A DNA stretch of 64,000 bases from Plicaturopsis crispa FD-325 SS-3 (lineage: Eukaryota > Basidiomycota > Agaricomycetes > Amylocorticiales > Amylocorticiaceae). The position numbers and the translations under genes are program-made. Each line of letters begins with the position of its first letter. Position 1 is the first letter of the stretch. The stretch is taken from the NCBI GenBank assembly GCA_000827205.1, contig KN832554.1:1610345-1674344 (forward strand). The letters are read 5' to 3'. Shown one piece after another: positions 1-13,919 of this stretch. The notes under the pieces were generated by a model. It ran no database searches. It saw nothing but the letters and a program-made list of their open reading frames with translations, and had not been told where the DNA came from.

Positions 1-1014
1 TTCGCCTCTCGGAAAGTCTGGGCAGATTCGCGTTTCTTGTTGTATAGGGTGTTGAGTTGAGCTTGGAGGCCATCGCGCTCTTCGAAGAGTTTGGAACGTC
101 CGGCATAGGCAATGTCGCCCTCCTTCTTTAGTTCGTCGAGTTCCGCCTTGATAGCATCGTAGCGCTCGGAGACCGCCTTGGACTCGGGGTCATCAAGCTC
201 CTTCCGCAACTCGTCAGCAGCACGGCGGTCCGCCTCGATTGCCTCCTGGTCTGCCTGGAAAGCCTCGACGTTTCGACGACTCCGCTTCGTCTGGCTGATC
301 TCCTGCAGAGCCCTCTTTTCGTCGACGAGCTTCATGTTGCCGGATTCGACTTGCTTTTCCAGATGTCTAAGCTCGGGTGAGACTTCAATGCATGGATCAC
401 GACAAAGAACGCGTACTTTATGTGGTTATCGACCTCGGCGACGGTCTTGAATGGCGTCTTAGCTTTGGCGGCTTGCAAATCTTTGACCTGGTTGTATGTA
501 CGCGGTGAGGTCACGGTAGAAAATACCATCCGCTGGGTAACCCACCTTCTTCTGTATGCCGTCCTGAAGTGACTTTAATTGCTCGATTACTTTACCGCGA
601 GAATTCTTGTTGTTGGACTGTTGACCACGAATACTGTCCAGCTCAGCGCGAAGGACCGCCCGTCGGTCATTTCCAGTCCCAGATTTTGTCGCCAAGTTGA
701 TCTTTTCCCTGACGGCCGACTGAAATGACAAGTCCGACGTTAACAGACATACGAGAAATACGGGAGCGGAATGTGCTTGCCAGTTTAACTTGCAGGCCGT
801 CGATTTCCGCCTTGATTTTCTCCTGCTCTGCATCGTAGAGAGCCTTGTCAGGCCGTCCGGACCCTGCAACGGGCGACGGAGTAGGCTCGGACGCGTCGAC
901 GGTTTTGGATGCCACGTCGGGTGTAGACTTGGATGACGACGGTACCTTTGCACCCTTGCCTTTGGGGGCAGCTCCGTTCGCGGGGGCAGCTTTAGCTTTA
1001 GCGGCGGCGGCCAT
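1..1014 (-). CDS. BFR1: BFR1-like nuclear segregation / mRNP protein, 3' end outside window
   Basis: The start at 1014 opens an Ala/Lys/Pro-rich N-terminus followed by long charged coiled-coil segments typical of Bfr1, including motifs such as EIDGLQVKL, SAVREKI, KLVDEKRALQEIS and ESAQTFRE read on the minus strand. Bfr1 family proteins are cytoplasmic/ER-associated coiled-coil proteins that bind polysome mRNPs and affect ploidy and secretion. The gene is partial because it leaves the window at base 1. The first intron (about 720-780) joins VKL to SAVREK only if its donor is GC rather than GT, as neither nearby GT donor keeps the frame. Two further short introns are likely near 505-530 and 385-420. 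Identity is well supported by the coiled-coil signature and domain order; exact intron edges beyond the first are inferred. Confidence 0.85.
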
Positions 1015-1299
1015 TTTATAAGTTGAGAATTAACAGGGATGGGGAGGGGAAAGAGGGCGAATATACGAGACTTTTGGGACTGCGCGGGCGTTATGAGGAG
1101 AAGACGTGCGAAAACCGCAATATTACACAGAGCCGTGTCTCCACGTGGACTTTCCGTCGGCCGTAAGCCATTTCCTAAATCCCGAGACAACGTGAAGCTG
1201 AGATGTAGACCGTCCATGCAGCAGAGCAATGCAGAAAAATTAATAGATACTAGATAAGCCATGGACAGCAGAAGAGACAAAGCGAAGAACAGACAACAG

Positions 1300-2056
1300 C
1301 TAGAATACAACCTTGGTGTCCAGCTTCTCTACTTCCCGATAGCATTCCTCGTAGAGTTCCCGGTAATCATCATCCTTGTCTTCCTTCCCCTCTGCCGTCT
1401 TCTTCACCTTTTTCTTTTGGTTGGGACAGATCATGACACAACTTGTCGGTCGTTTTGTCGAGCTTGCGTGACCGAGTTCCTCCTTGGAGGTGACGAAGAC
1501 ATAGGGTACTTGTGCTTCCTCGCTGAGAACGGGGAGGTGGGAGATAATGTCGATAGGGTTGATGTCCGCGGCAAGAACGAGTAAACTATGAAGATAGTGT
1601 CAGCTATGTGGGCAGGGACGCGACAAGCCCAACACTCACCCCTTCTCGCCTTTGCGTATCCCTTTCACAACCTCTTTTACACCTCTTTTTACCTGCCGCG
1701 CTTTCGAGGCTATGGAACATACAGATTGCATCAGACGTCTGCTGCTAGAAATATCTTTCGTGAGACGCACCCTTTTTGATAGTTTTGTGTAGCTTTTTCA
1801 ACAGCTTTTTCTGCGCTAAAGGCTGCGCTAAGGGGGAGAGATCCTCTAATGGGATAACAATCTCCTCCCGCTCCTTCTTCGCTTTTTTCGGAGACTGCGA
1901 CAAGTCATTTATTAGAACTTGTTAAAGCAAAGTAACCGCAGTGTGTATGCGCACCTCGACCTCTGCCATCTCTACATCTGCACTCTCATCAACCACCGAG
2001 ACATCCTTGGCCTTTTTCTCCTTCTTCTCTTTCTTTTCCGACTTGTCCTTGGCCAT
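1300..2056 (-). CDS. NHP2: H/ACA snoRNP subunit NHP2 (L7Ae family)
   Basis: Translation from the ATG at 2056 gives a Lys/Glu-rich leader (MAKDKSEKKEKK), then an L7Ae/L30e RNA-binding fold: SPLAQPLAQKKLLKKLHKTIKK, RKGEKG, LVLAADINPIDIISHLPVL, QVPYVFVTSKEELGHA, KRPTSCVMI, and a C-terminus ending EKLDTKVVF. This matches Nhp2, the kink-turn-binding core protein of H/ACA snoRNPs that guide rRNA pseudouridylation in the nucleolus. Two introns are visible: one of about 60 nt after MAEVE (about 1894-1953) and one after RKGEKG (about 1587-1641). It lies downstream of nothing on its own strand except BFR1, whose start is 286 bp beyond its stop. A divergent unknown gene starts 267 bp upstream at 2323, suggesting a shared promoter region. 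Confidence 0.92.
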
Positions 2057-2322
2057 GGTGTGAGAGGAGATTGAACAGGAAATATAGTCCGACGAGAGTC
2101 GAAAAGCCAGAGATTTACGATCTTGTGACAGAATGTGACGCCTTGGGTGTATTCCTGAAGCGGAATTGAGCCCCTATAGCGCGTCGTGTCTCGAAAAAAT
2201 CATCCTCTCTTCTAACCCGGTGTATGCGTCATTTCCACACTCAATGCCTTCATAGTATCCTGCGTATAGATAGTAATACTGGCGCAGGTGGCACAACTAT
2301 CTAGAGTTCTGGTGGGCGGACT

Positions 2323-3672
2323 ATGCTCAGCGTTGCATTAGCAAAGCGCCTCCTACCTGCATTTGCCGCAACCAAGACGCTCCAAAGTCAAGTGAGTACA
2401 CCTCCTGGTCCCTTGTTCGACGCGATTGTAGGCCTAACTGTAATTCCTGACATAGCGGGAAACACTGGGAACTATTTTATCCACTATTTGCACCCGACCG
2501 ACCAACGATATATTTCACCCCCGGTATCACGAGCATTTGCATCTGGTCCACGACAGGATTATCGAACCATGCATGTTAGTGAGCATGTTTGTCTGTCATT
2601 GCCTGCGTTGATCACTCATGGAACGCAGCTCCAATTCCACGGCCATACTGGCGGACTCGGGTCCTAATAACACTGTGACTATCAGTACTGTAGGCGTTCC
2701 TTTCCACGAACATGCGAACATGCCAATCACAGATTTCTTTTCTGCTTTAGGTGAGCACCTCCTCTAGTCGTGCTTTGAACAGCCTCCAAAAGGCGTCTAA
2801 TCCACAATAGGCTGGATGCTGTCGATCGCACGACTGGACACGCAAGCACTCACTTCGAGTAATATCGTCCATTTACTTGCGACGTATGCTCGAATATGTC
2901 GACTGGCCGGACGAGCATTGAATGACAGACCTCCGACGGCCGTTCAAATGTTATGGACTAGCAATCCCCCGCGTCGTCTATTTTGGCCACGCGCAGAGGA
3001 AGCGCCCCCGATATCGGGTTTGCCCAGCCCTCCGAGTGGTCAATTATTAGATGTTACCTCACATCACCCACACAAACACCACCCCTCCCCGGCTCGTATA
3101 TCTGTTGCGCCAAGTATCAGATCGACGGGCGTGTTGCTCAAGAGCGTAGTGCAGAAAGCCCGGTTCGAAGTGCTCGACCGGCTGTGGAAGGCTGCGCTCT
3201 TGGACCCGACGCCGGAGCAGTTGCGGCATTTCGCGCTTGCAAGATCCCAAGGCGGCGTGCCAAATCGGTCGCCCCTCACGGGCCTGTCGCAAGGAATCCT
3301 TTTCGGGCATTGTTCTGAGTCTATCACGTTTCCGAGGTCTGTACACTGCTCCGTACATGCAGCTTCTAGAATATGGCTGACGCGCTGTGTAGCTTACATG
3401 AAAGCATAGCCAATGGCGTGCCTCTGGGCAGTCTCGCAATACGCACCAGAGGCTTTGACAGGCCCGCGGAGCATCCTTTCATCGAGGATGACGATTTCTA
3501 TGGACGGTTGATGGCGGCCAAGGATCACCCAGACGACGTCCAGCATATACTCAGGGAAGAGGACATCGCATTACCTATGTGTGCGAACTGTCAACACCTG
3601 AGAGACCAGGTAGCGCCCAACATCTGCGATGTTGGTGCTGCGATACTAGACGGGGATGTTTGTCGGTATTAG
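2323..3672 (+). CDS. Hypothetical protein, multi-exon, possibly mitochondrial
   Basis: I do not recognise this protein. The ATG at 2323 opens MLSVALAKRLLPAFAATKTLQ, an amphipathic basic leader that could be a mitochondrial presequence. Splicing with consensus sites at about 2392-2455, 2576-2628 and 2751-2811 gives continuous coding through SNSTAILADSGPNNTVTISTVG, VPFHEHANMPITDFFSALGWML and ARICRLAGRALNDRPPTAVQML. Later segments VLDRLWKAALLDPTPEQLRHFAL and MADALCSLHESIANGVPLGS to a stop at 3672 look coding by their amphipathic composition. Exon joins between about 3050 and 3370 are not settled. No catalytic motif or repeat was found. It shares its upstream region with the divergent NHP2 gene. 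Confidence 0.55.
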
Positions 3673-3784
3673 CTCGTTGCAGCGTGTTTTACATACGGCA
3701 TCATATAATCGTTTGTGAAGTACAACAATCACTTTAGTGAGCAGTCTACAGGGAAAATGATCATTGGAACGGCAATGGGTCTGT

Positions 3785-5310
3785 TCACAGATATTCACAG
3801 GGTAACAACTGTCCCTTCCAGATTGCTTCCAGAGAATCGTCAGTTTCCTTGCTTCCCGTCGTCTCCGGTACGTTACCCTCAGGAACATCCCCAACCCCCC
3901 TCAAAAAGCTCAGCCACACCCACTGCATCCCTTGAGTTTCGACGTCGTACCACCAGTTCAACGCGATGGTAATATCACCAGATTGCCGCACATGGTGCCA
4001 CCACCCTGCGGGGAGGTAGAGGGTCTCGCCTGCGTGCAGGTCGATGTGTATCGAATGGGCCTCGGGGGGAAGGACGCCGGGGCGGTCGGGGTCGGCGACG
4101 GAGGACCAGCGGACGGGAGGGGACGACGAAGGGGTGATATAGAGAGGGGAGGCCGGCGAAGAACGGGTGTATGTCGCGTGCGGATATGTTCGTTCTGGGC
4201 AACAATCGATAAGTTGGGGGCCAAACTATATCAAGAGACAACCGACCTTGGAGACACCAGCCCTCGGTTGGGGGCAGCAAGGTGAAATGCTTTGTGCCCC
4301 GCACAACGGTGTAGATGTTTTCGTATGGGTCTAAAGAGATGTAAGGATGCTGTGAATTACCAATGAATGACATAAATGCAATGTACCGCTGTGTATACTC
4401 GTCACGCTCTTACTATTGCCGATCCATAGATTCACAGCATCCGGCGGTCGATCTTGGGCAGAGAATAAGGACTGCTTACCACCAATGACGGAACCAGAGC
4501 TACTTACCAAAGGCCTTGGAGCACGACGGTACTTCACGCGGTACATCTGACCTAAGTGGCTCGAATTCGGAGCCATCGTATTCTGGATCCCCACCAAAGG
4601 ATAAAGCAGAGTAGAGGTTGCCGTTCTGCGACTGGAGATAATGCGTCTCATGAAGAGAACTGCTTGTCCCGGAGTCGCCTGCCAGTGCAGTGGCGGTAAG
4701 AACGACAACTTCTGCCGCAAAGAAAGGGCAGCCTCACCTAACCTGTAAGAGTGGCCATGAAATCATCTAGAGGCATTTCCTGTGTTTGTTTTAGGCTGAA
4801 ATTTGGACAACGTCATCCATGAAAGTATGGTACCTGGACGTGAGGCTCGACGAAGTAGAGCTTGCCATCGGGCGCTCGCGTCACCGCATCTGCGCGACTG
4901 GACAATATGATCAGCTTCTATGAGGCTGGGACAACCAAGAGAGCACAGACCCGTTAGGCGTGACGGCAACTGAAACATTTCGGTCCCTCATGCGCTCGAG
5001 GAGATACTCGTTGTTCCACAGTCTCGTCGCAGGGACCTTGAATCCTAACAACATCGTGAGCTCTACGTGTATACCTGTTCACTTACAAATGACGGTACCA
5101 TGTATAACGACTGGTCTAGATATATGGACAAGCCGCGAAAATTCGAGAGCGGTAGGTGGTCTCGGGAGCGTTTCGTAGTGGGTACCGTTCAGTTCTATTA
5201 GCAAAAAAGTCAGCTTTCACGTCGACGAGTCTTTCGGATCTGAACAGACCGTGATATTCTTTGGATAACCATTGGAGATGCGAGGGCACGAGATCAGGTC
5301 TTTCGGGCAT
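3785..5310 (-). CDS. JMJD7-like JmjC (cupin_8) lysyl hydroxylase
   Basis: Start MPERPDLVPSHLQWLSKEYH at 5310; later segments SRPVVIHGFKVPATRLWNN, MRDRNVSVAVTPNGRADAV and KLYFVEPH match the N-terminal half of JMJD7. The double-stranded beta-helix core is clear: NLWIGNSKSVTSIHSD, spliced to PYENIYTVVRG, KHFTLLPPTEGW, and GETLYLPAGWWHH. The HSD forms the HxD iron-binding pair and the distal His lies in WWHH, so the Fe(II)/2-oxoglutarate site is intact. JMJD7 enzymes hydroxylate lysines of DRG/TRAFAC GTPases in the cytosol. The C-terminus ends at 3785 after GQLLPCEYL. About five short introns interrupt the gene. The neighbour on the other strand is ELG1, whose upstream region abuts this start. 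Confidence 0.85.
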
Positions 5311-5582
5311 GGAAGATACCAGTGGTGCGCCTAGAAACTCGTTATTTGCTAAAGCTTTAGCAGAGGCAGAAAAATACGAAAGATATTGTAAAGTACTGGA
5401 ACAAGAGGCGATTCTGAGCGCTGAGGCTGAGCGGTGCCATCACGTTCATGTTTCTTACGTACGCGACGCGTCCAAAACAAAACTTGGGTTTGACGCGCCT
5501 TTTCTCTGTACTACCACGTCGCCGGTTCTGTTTCCTGTCTGCCGCATCCTCCTGGAAGCTCTTCGTCGAAAACGTAGAGCCG
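5311..5582. promoter_or_regulatory. Intergenic region between divergent JMJD7-like and ELG1 genes
   Basis: About 270 bp separate the two divergent starts. An open frame beginning at 5309 (MEDTSGAPRNSLFAK) runs across it and could be an upstream exon of ELG1, but I prefer to read the segment as a shared promoter and 5' leader. Confidence 0.35.
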
Positions 5583-8500
5583 ATGCCGGAAATGAAGAGA
5601 GCGTCAAGGATTTCAAAGGGCAAACAGGTCCGTCACTCGAAATTTCTGGTTGTGATCTGACGCTCACAGTGCTCGGACACGTCCTGTACAGTCGACTAGC
5701 CAGAAGACACTCTTTGATCACTTTTCCAGGCCAAATAAACCTGTTGAATCTGTTCAGGACGTGAAGAATGGTGTAAACCCGGACAACCAAGTTCCGGCTG
5801 CCCCTGCGGAACCACACCCCGAAGTGTCAAGTGCTGACTCGGCGTCTGCTTCCTGTGCGTTCTCTACATCTTATCAGAGAGCCCAACTCACTTAGAGCCT
5901 CGCACAGTACCAGCATCGTCGCAGGATGCTTTGTTGTCCACTCAACTGCATCCACATACTCCGGTGGCCGAACTTGCGAGCGCGGAGGTCATTGACATCA
6001 CAGACGATGACCCCGTAGCAGGCCCGTCCAAAATCCAAGCATTGAAGCCGAAACCTCTCGCGAGACGCGCATCCAGACGAGCGAACCACAGTGCCGACCC
6101 CGGGCCACCCTCCCCACCCCTTCCCACCCCTCCTACGAATGGGAGCACACGCGACGAACCGATAGTGCTTGTCGATTCATCCCCTATGAAGCCGTCGGCT
6201 GTTTCGACTCGCCCCGCCCCTACGCAGGTGTATTCCATATTTGCCACCAGCCGGCCCGCGGATCGACGCAGCGCAACTCCAGCTGCGACCAGCCTGTCAT
6301 TTGCAAGGCGAAAGGCATCGCAAGCGCCTCTCCCAGATGCAGAGGCGCAGCACGTACGAGGACCGCAGAGCTCATTTACCGCACCGCCGCTGGCGATAGA
6401 CCGGCGCGAGCCGCGACTTGCGGTGCAAGAGGAACCCGCGTCCGCATCTCTAACGTATCTGCATGCAGATTTCTCTGGGCCCCGGAACTCGGATGAGCCT
6501 CCGTGCACTGCAGACCCGACAACGCATGTGTCTGCTCTTCCGGATAGGACAGCATGCTTGAACGATATACTTAATTTTGTCTGGCACCCGTCGATCAGCC
6601 GGCTCCGGGACTCAGTTGTGAACGCGACGTACGAGACGCCCACATCCAATTCACAGCATGCTTGGGTCGATAAACACCGTCCACTGCGCGCCGACGAAGT
6701 TCTCGGTAATTCTCACCGTGCGCTATACCTCCGCAACTGGCTGCAGGCGCTAGAATTGCAGTATGACTCTCCGACGCACACTGATCCAAGCTCCGTGGCT
6801 GGCCCCAAGCAGAAAGGCAAGCCCAAGGCGAAGGAGAAACGCGGCGTGAAGCGCCCGCGGGTAATACGACACGTCGAGAAGCAGCGCGGTAGGAAGAAGA
6901 TGCGGTTTGACTCGGACGAGGAGGAGTCCTGGATTGTCTCTGACGAGGATGATGGGAATATGGACCTGCCTAGCGGGAGCGAGGACGAAGAAGAATACTG
7001 TCGACGAATTTACGCGCGACTCAACCCCGGTGGCGGCGATCCTGCTCAATTGAACGGTTCCAAAAACCCCGCTCTCCCGCAGGATGTCCCACCGGTCGCC
7101 CCCGTCGCCCCTAACAATCCAGCATTCGACGTGGTTTTCGCGGAGCTCAGCAACACGATCCTACTTACGGGCCCTCCGGGCTGCGGAAAGACCGCTGCAG
7201 TCTACGCATGTGCCGCCGAGCTGGGGTGGGAGGTCTTCGAGGTGTACCCGGGGATTGGGAAGCGGGGAGGCTCGAGTCTAAACGATCTTGTCGGAGAGGT
7301 GGGGAAGAGTCACCTGGTACAGAAACAGAAGGCCAAGGCAACAGAAGAGGCCACTGGCAAGGCGAAGGACGTGTTCGCAAAATTCTTGGACAAGGGGCGA
7401 AAGGGCGTCAGTGGCGGTGCGAAGGGACTGCATAGGAGGGGCACAGAAGAGGAGCCGATTGAACTTGCTGAAGAGGCGACTACCGGCGAAACACCTCGGA
7501 TAAGCGCTGACCATACCAAACCTCAAGAGCACCCATCAATCCGGCAGTCGATCATCCTCCTCGAGGAGGTCGACATCGTGTTCAAGGACGATGTTAATTT
7601 CTGGCCGTCTGTCGTGAGTCTCATCAAAGATTGCAGACGTCCGGTGGTTATGACATGCAACGGTGAGTCCTCGTGTGTGCCGACCCTCTTACTTGCGTCT
7701 GGTCACTAATTCCGTGGATCAATCACAGACATAACACTCGTCCCGATAGATGATTTGCCGCTACAGAATGTGTTGACGTTCGAGCCTTGTCCTAGTCCGC
7801 TTGCGGCGTCGTATCTGCAGGGCATGTGTGCAGCGGAAGGAAGCTTCCCGGACCGCGATGCCCTCGTGCGCCTGTACGAAACGACTGCTCAGCTTCATAC
7901 CATCGACCTGCCCGATGTGCCGCTTCACCCTCACACCGAAACGCTTCCAAAGCCGGACCTCCGAAGAGCTATACATCAACTGCAGCTATGGTGCTCAAAC
8001 CGAGGGCACGCGATCGGATACGACACGACTGATGACCGGTCCCTCGAGGACATGGCAGAATGGGGCACACATCCAAACGTGAAAGCTCCTGGAGCAGCCG
8101 ACCGTGACCTGTCAATTCGAGCTCTAGACCGACTTGCTGCTCACACCGAGTTGGCGTCCTTCGTGGACAGGCATCTTGTCCGGAGACCGTTAGATGCGCC
8201 GGAAGTGAGTGCGCCACTGTTGCAGCATTGCGACGCATCACTGATCCTGTAATTCATTTGTCTCCTAGGCGCTCGCCACCCTATACAGTTTCGAAACTTC
8301 CCCCGACGACGAGATAGGGCATCCCATACTGTTCGCGTCCTACAAGGACGATGATATCCGCGCGGACGACGCGTGCCCGAAGCCCGGCATCTCGAGCCTC
8401 GACCACGAGCCACGGGGTGCTGAAGTGATGCTGACGGAAACCCTAAAGGCAGATGCGCGCGTGTTCTGCCATCGCGACAAATCAATCGCGCAGGCGGCCA

Positions 8501-8910
8501 TGCGACATTCACGTGGTATCCTCGACGCACCCTCTCGAGCCGGGGAAACGTCGCGCAAACTGCCATCGCTGCTTCCCGACGCGCGTGCACTCTTCCGCGC
8601 TCGCGTGGAGTACCAGTCCCGGATGCTGCAGGTCCTCGACACTGCGCTCGTCCCGCTGTCGGGGCCCCTGATGCCACGCCCAGCGCTATACCTGGAGTAC
8701 GTGCCGTGGATCAGGCACATGGTGCATACGGACGACGTGTTAGATGAAGCTGCCCGGTCTGGGAACCACGGCGAAGCTGCGGTCGAGGGGAACGATTCTC
8801 GAAAAAGACGGACACGGAACAGTCGCAGGACGGAGTACGTGCGACAGATCTCACTGACGGACGAGCAACGGTCTGCGCTGGACAGTACGAAATTGACGAG
8901 CTTTGACTAG
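5583..8910 (+). CDS. ELG1: ELG1/ATAD5-type PCNA-unloading RFC-like ATPase
   Basis: The AAA+ core shows Walker A GPPGCGKTAA, the RFC-box-like DKHRPLRADEVLGN before it, ELGWEVFEVYPGIGKR after it, a Walker B variant SIILLEEVDIVF (EE instead of DE), and sensor-region VVMTCND. This layout is specific to Elg1/ATAD5, the large subunit of the RFC-like complex that unloads PCNA after replication. A central acidic/basic linker (KRPRVIRHVEKQRGRKK, then DSDEEESWIVSDEDD) is also typical. I chose the start MPEMKRASRISKGKQ at 5583 because an intron at 5628-5703 then creates QKTLFDHFS, a PIP-like peptide near the N-terminus. An upstream ATG at 5309 is possible but its reading frame does not join cleanly. Later introns lie around 7662-7728 and 8203-8268. 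The stop is at 8910. Confidence 0.88.
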
Positions 8911-9196
8911 CAGATGGGTAGGAAAGTGTTGTATGATAGACATGTATTTTTCCATCTCCATGTATGTTTTTTTTCACCGCAACGGTGGAGGAGCAATTGA
9001 GAAAGAGAGAGATCTGAGAGAGTGAGACGAGATCTACGCGCAGAGCAGCAATTTATCCTTATTAGTTTAGCACGTGTGGTCTTTGGCACGTTGTTTGGCT
9101 CAACCTGTCCTTTCCATTTCGCCTTGAACTTGAAAGCTGCAAGTCGCCTGTATCCTCTTCACTTTCTTTCCCTCATCTGCTACGACCGTCGTATAC

Positions 9197-11182
9197 ATGG
9201 GCGACGAAATGGACAGCGCACCGATACACGCAACGCGCGCACACGACATTCGCAGGCCCTCTGACGCAAAGAATGGCGCAGATTTATCGCAGAAAGAGTC
9301 GCCGAGACCTCCTCCAGGCGTTTCCCCCCTCGCCCCCCTCGAGTATCTGCAAAAACAGCGTAGAGGCTCTATTACAGATCCTGCTCTACATGCTGCACCT
9401 ATTTCGCACTCCCCGTTCCGACACCCCGACTCCGGGAGCTCATACGATAGCAATAACAAAAGCGCCGCGCACGATTCCCGCCCCGCATCACCATACGTCT
9501 TCGGGGAGGCCACAGCAGCTTCGCATAAACGTGATTTTTCTTTATTTGCGTATTAGTTAGGTACGATTGTAACGATAATGTTGTTACAGGCGGGGAATCG
9601 CGATCCACGCCCCGGCGACCATCGCGGGATACTGCCGGTATATCAGGTAAATATACACACCAGTCCAGGAAGAAATACAGCGCATGCTCACCATGTTGTA
9701 CGCAGAAAACACCAATGACTCTGATCGCATGAGCGTAGACCCCGTCGACGGACAGCGCACATCACATCCCTCCGGCGAGCACGAGCGTCTCTCCTCCAAC
9801 CACGCCCAGCATGAGTTTGATTACAACATGCGCCGGCACTCTATAGCTTCGCCGAATCGCCACGGTCAAGACCCGCATGCGCCAGTGACACATGGAACCA
9901 AACGCAAAATGTCTTCCGACCGAGCACCATTTGCAGCAGTGGACGAAGAAATCGACCCGCAGCTTACCGGGCCTGGCATACCCACTGATGCTGAAGGCCC
10001 TGCCCCTAAGCGGCGCGGCTCCGCTGTGGATACACAGAGGATAGCATCTTTGAGCCTGTACGACCGACGGAACTCTGTAGATTCTCGAGTAGCAGGGGGT
10101 GCACCGCTGAGCGGAGGGCAAGCAGCGCCATGGTGGCCGAGTGACAGACGGGACTCGGTGTATTCGAGCGCATCGGGCTACGGCTCCTCGGCATTTTCCG
10201 CCGATTCGCCGCATGGCCGGTCCATGGCGAATTTCGCGTGGGCTCCTGCCACGCAACCCCCTGAGCAACAATCTGCACCTTCCCCCATGCAGCAAAACGA
10301 GGCAAACGGAAACGCTAATCCTGCGGCGGGCCACGCTCGGCAGTTCGACCAGCAACATCCTGGGATGCAGCCTATCATGTATGCTCCTGACCGACGGACC
10401 TCCCTACCAGATGTGGCCTCGGGCTCGACTGGACCAAGCAGGACTCTGCGCTCCCGCTCCCGCCCGCCTTCACGCCAACTGTACAACTCGGAATCAGCTG
10501 GTGTTCACCAAGCATCGCCTAGTAGTGCGGCGACCCCTGAAGACCCTAACTCTGCGCCGTCACCAGGTGGCTCAAGCCTGAAGCCCTCGAAGGATGGTTC
10601 GATGCCTTACTCCCGGTCGCCGGAGCTGCGAGTATCGCATAAGCTGGCAGAGAGGAAAAGACGGAAGGAGATGAAGGAGCTGTTTGATGAGCTGCGCGAC
10701 CAACTGCCCGCCGACCGAGGCATGAAGGCGAGCAAATGGGAGATCCTGAGCAAAGGTGCGTTTTTTCTTCGTCCCTGGCCCCGATCAAAATGGAGCTGAT
10801 GTTGTTTCGCACACTAGCTATCGACTTTGTGGTCCAGTTAAAACAGAGTCATGCAGATCTCGCACGGGAGGTGGACATGTTGCGGCACGAACTCGATGGC
10901 AGGGGTATGCCCCCGCCATTCGGCCCTGGCGGGCACGGACACCCTGTCGTATATAGTCAAGGACCCGTCGGGCAACCTCCTTATCCTCCCATGGCACCTC
11001 CTCACCAGCACCCTCCTCCGCCCCCTACCTCGAGACCTGGCTCCTCGCAAAACTCGTATCCCCCTGCACCCGAACAGCAGCAGCAGCAGCAGCAGCAACA
11101 ACAACAACAGCCGCTGCAAAACGGGAACAACAACGGGAGCTCGTCAGGGCATGGACAGGACGGGGGCGGGGGCTCGGCATAG
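9197..11182 (+). CDS. bHLH transcription factor with polyglutamine tail
   Basis: The ATG at 9197 starts MGDEMDSAPIHATRAHD. Three to four exons carry a long Ser/Pro-rich disordered region, followed by the basic helix-loop-helix: VSHKLAERKRRKEMKELFDE, LRDQLPADRGMKASKWEIL, then across an intron (about 10756-10820) AIDFVVQLKQSHADLAREVD. The H..ER.RR basic motif predicts E-box (CANNTG) binding as a dimer in the nucleus. Helix 2 continues into a short leucine-zipper-like stretch (LAREVDMLRHEL). The C-terminus is Pro-rich, then about a dozen glutamines (CAG/CAA codons near 11077-11109), then Asn/Gly/Ser-rich sequence to a stop at 11182. Two small introns interrupt the N-terminal half near 9530-9590 and 9649-9708. 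The specific ortholog among fungal bHLH proteins is not clear to me. Confidence 0.85.
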
Positions 11183-11593
11183 GTAGAGGCGATTCTGGTT
11201 TGTCGTGATTTTGTTTCGCTTTCGATCTGGCTTTCATATGTTGAGTGTATTTGCTAGTGATTGGTATATGTCTCATTCTGTTTTTTACCTTCTTCCTGTA
11301 GTCGGGGAGAGTATTTTCGTTCCATACAGCTGCTACGTATATAATATGTCGTGCGCCCTTGCTACCGTCCTGCTCCCAGACTTGTCGTGAAAATTATGTG
11401 AGCTGCGAGTCGGAGACCCCTCGTGGATCAGGGGCGCGGTATGCATGGAAGCGGATATACAGCCGATGATCTCTATACTGAACGTTCAACTGCCACACAA
11501 ACTTCAAACATCTCTGGCCAACTCAGTCGATCTCTTACACGGCCACTATATCTAGACAAACTATCCTTAGCTGCTGTACTACGCCCCAGTCGG
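11183..11593. other. Intergenic region between bHLH and NDR kinase genes
   Basis: Presumed 3' UTR of the bHLH gene and 5' leader of the kinase. An open reading frame in frame with the kinase begins at 11423. No repeats or other genes seen. Confidence 0.4.
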
Positions 11594-13489
<1,896 letters not shown>

Positions 13490-13919
13490 ACATTGAGCCG
13501 GACGGACTCGATTTACCCCCACGCCGTGGTATAGCTGGACTTCTACGGCTGCACATGTCAATGTAGTATATAGCAAAACTTTTAAACGGGCATTGTAAGT
13601 GTTGTAGAATCGGCAACGGAGCCGAGCTCGAGCGGAAGTGTTGAGGCGGTCAAGCCTTGTAAACCGTGACCAAGGAGGGTGGTTCGGGCACTCACACCGC
13701 AATACTCGCAATAGATACTCGATATCATACACTCGTTCGACGTCCGTTTCTCGTAGCGGGGTGAGGATTGCTGTCTATGAACACGCCGTCGGTACTGGTG
13801 CGAGAAACTCTGCGGCATTATTATCAAGGGATACTCAAGTCTCAGAGCATGGCAGCATTGTCGTGGTTGCAGGCCAGTATGGCTATACAGTTGAACATAT
13901 ACAGCAGCATAACGGTCAC
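13490..13919. other. Intergenic region with converging 3' ends
   Basis: Lies between the stop of the plus-strand NDR kinase and the stop of the minus-strand F-box-like pseudogene. I see no gene or repeat in it. Confidence 0.4.

Noticed and set aside
5308-5311. CATG shared by start codons of the JMJD7-like gene (minus) and an upstream ELG1 frame (plus)
   Set aside because: The plus-strand frame from 5309 does not join ELG1 cleanly, and a better start with a PIP-like peptide exists at 5583, so the overlap is probably chance.
5942-6649. 235-codon open frame on the minus strand inside ELG1
   Set aside because: Antisense shadow of a GC-rich disordered coding region; no domain, and it ends within the sense gene.
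9762-10358. Long minus-strand open frame inside the bHLH gene
   Set aside because: Low-complexity shadow of the sense coding exon.
11077-11109. CAG/CAA run as a non-coding microsatellite
   Set aside because: It is in frame within the bHLH C-terminal exon and encodes a polyglutamine tract.
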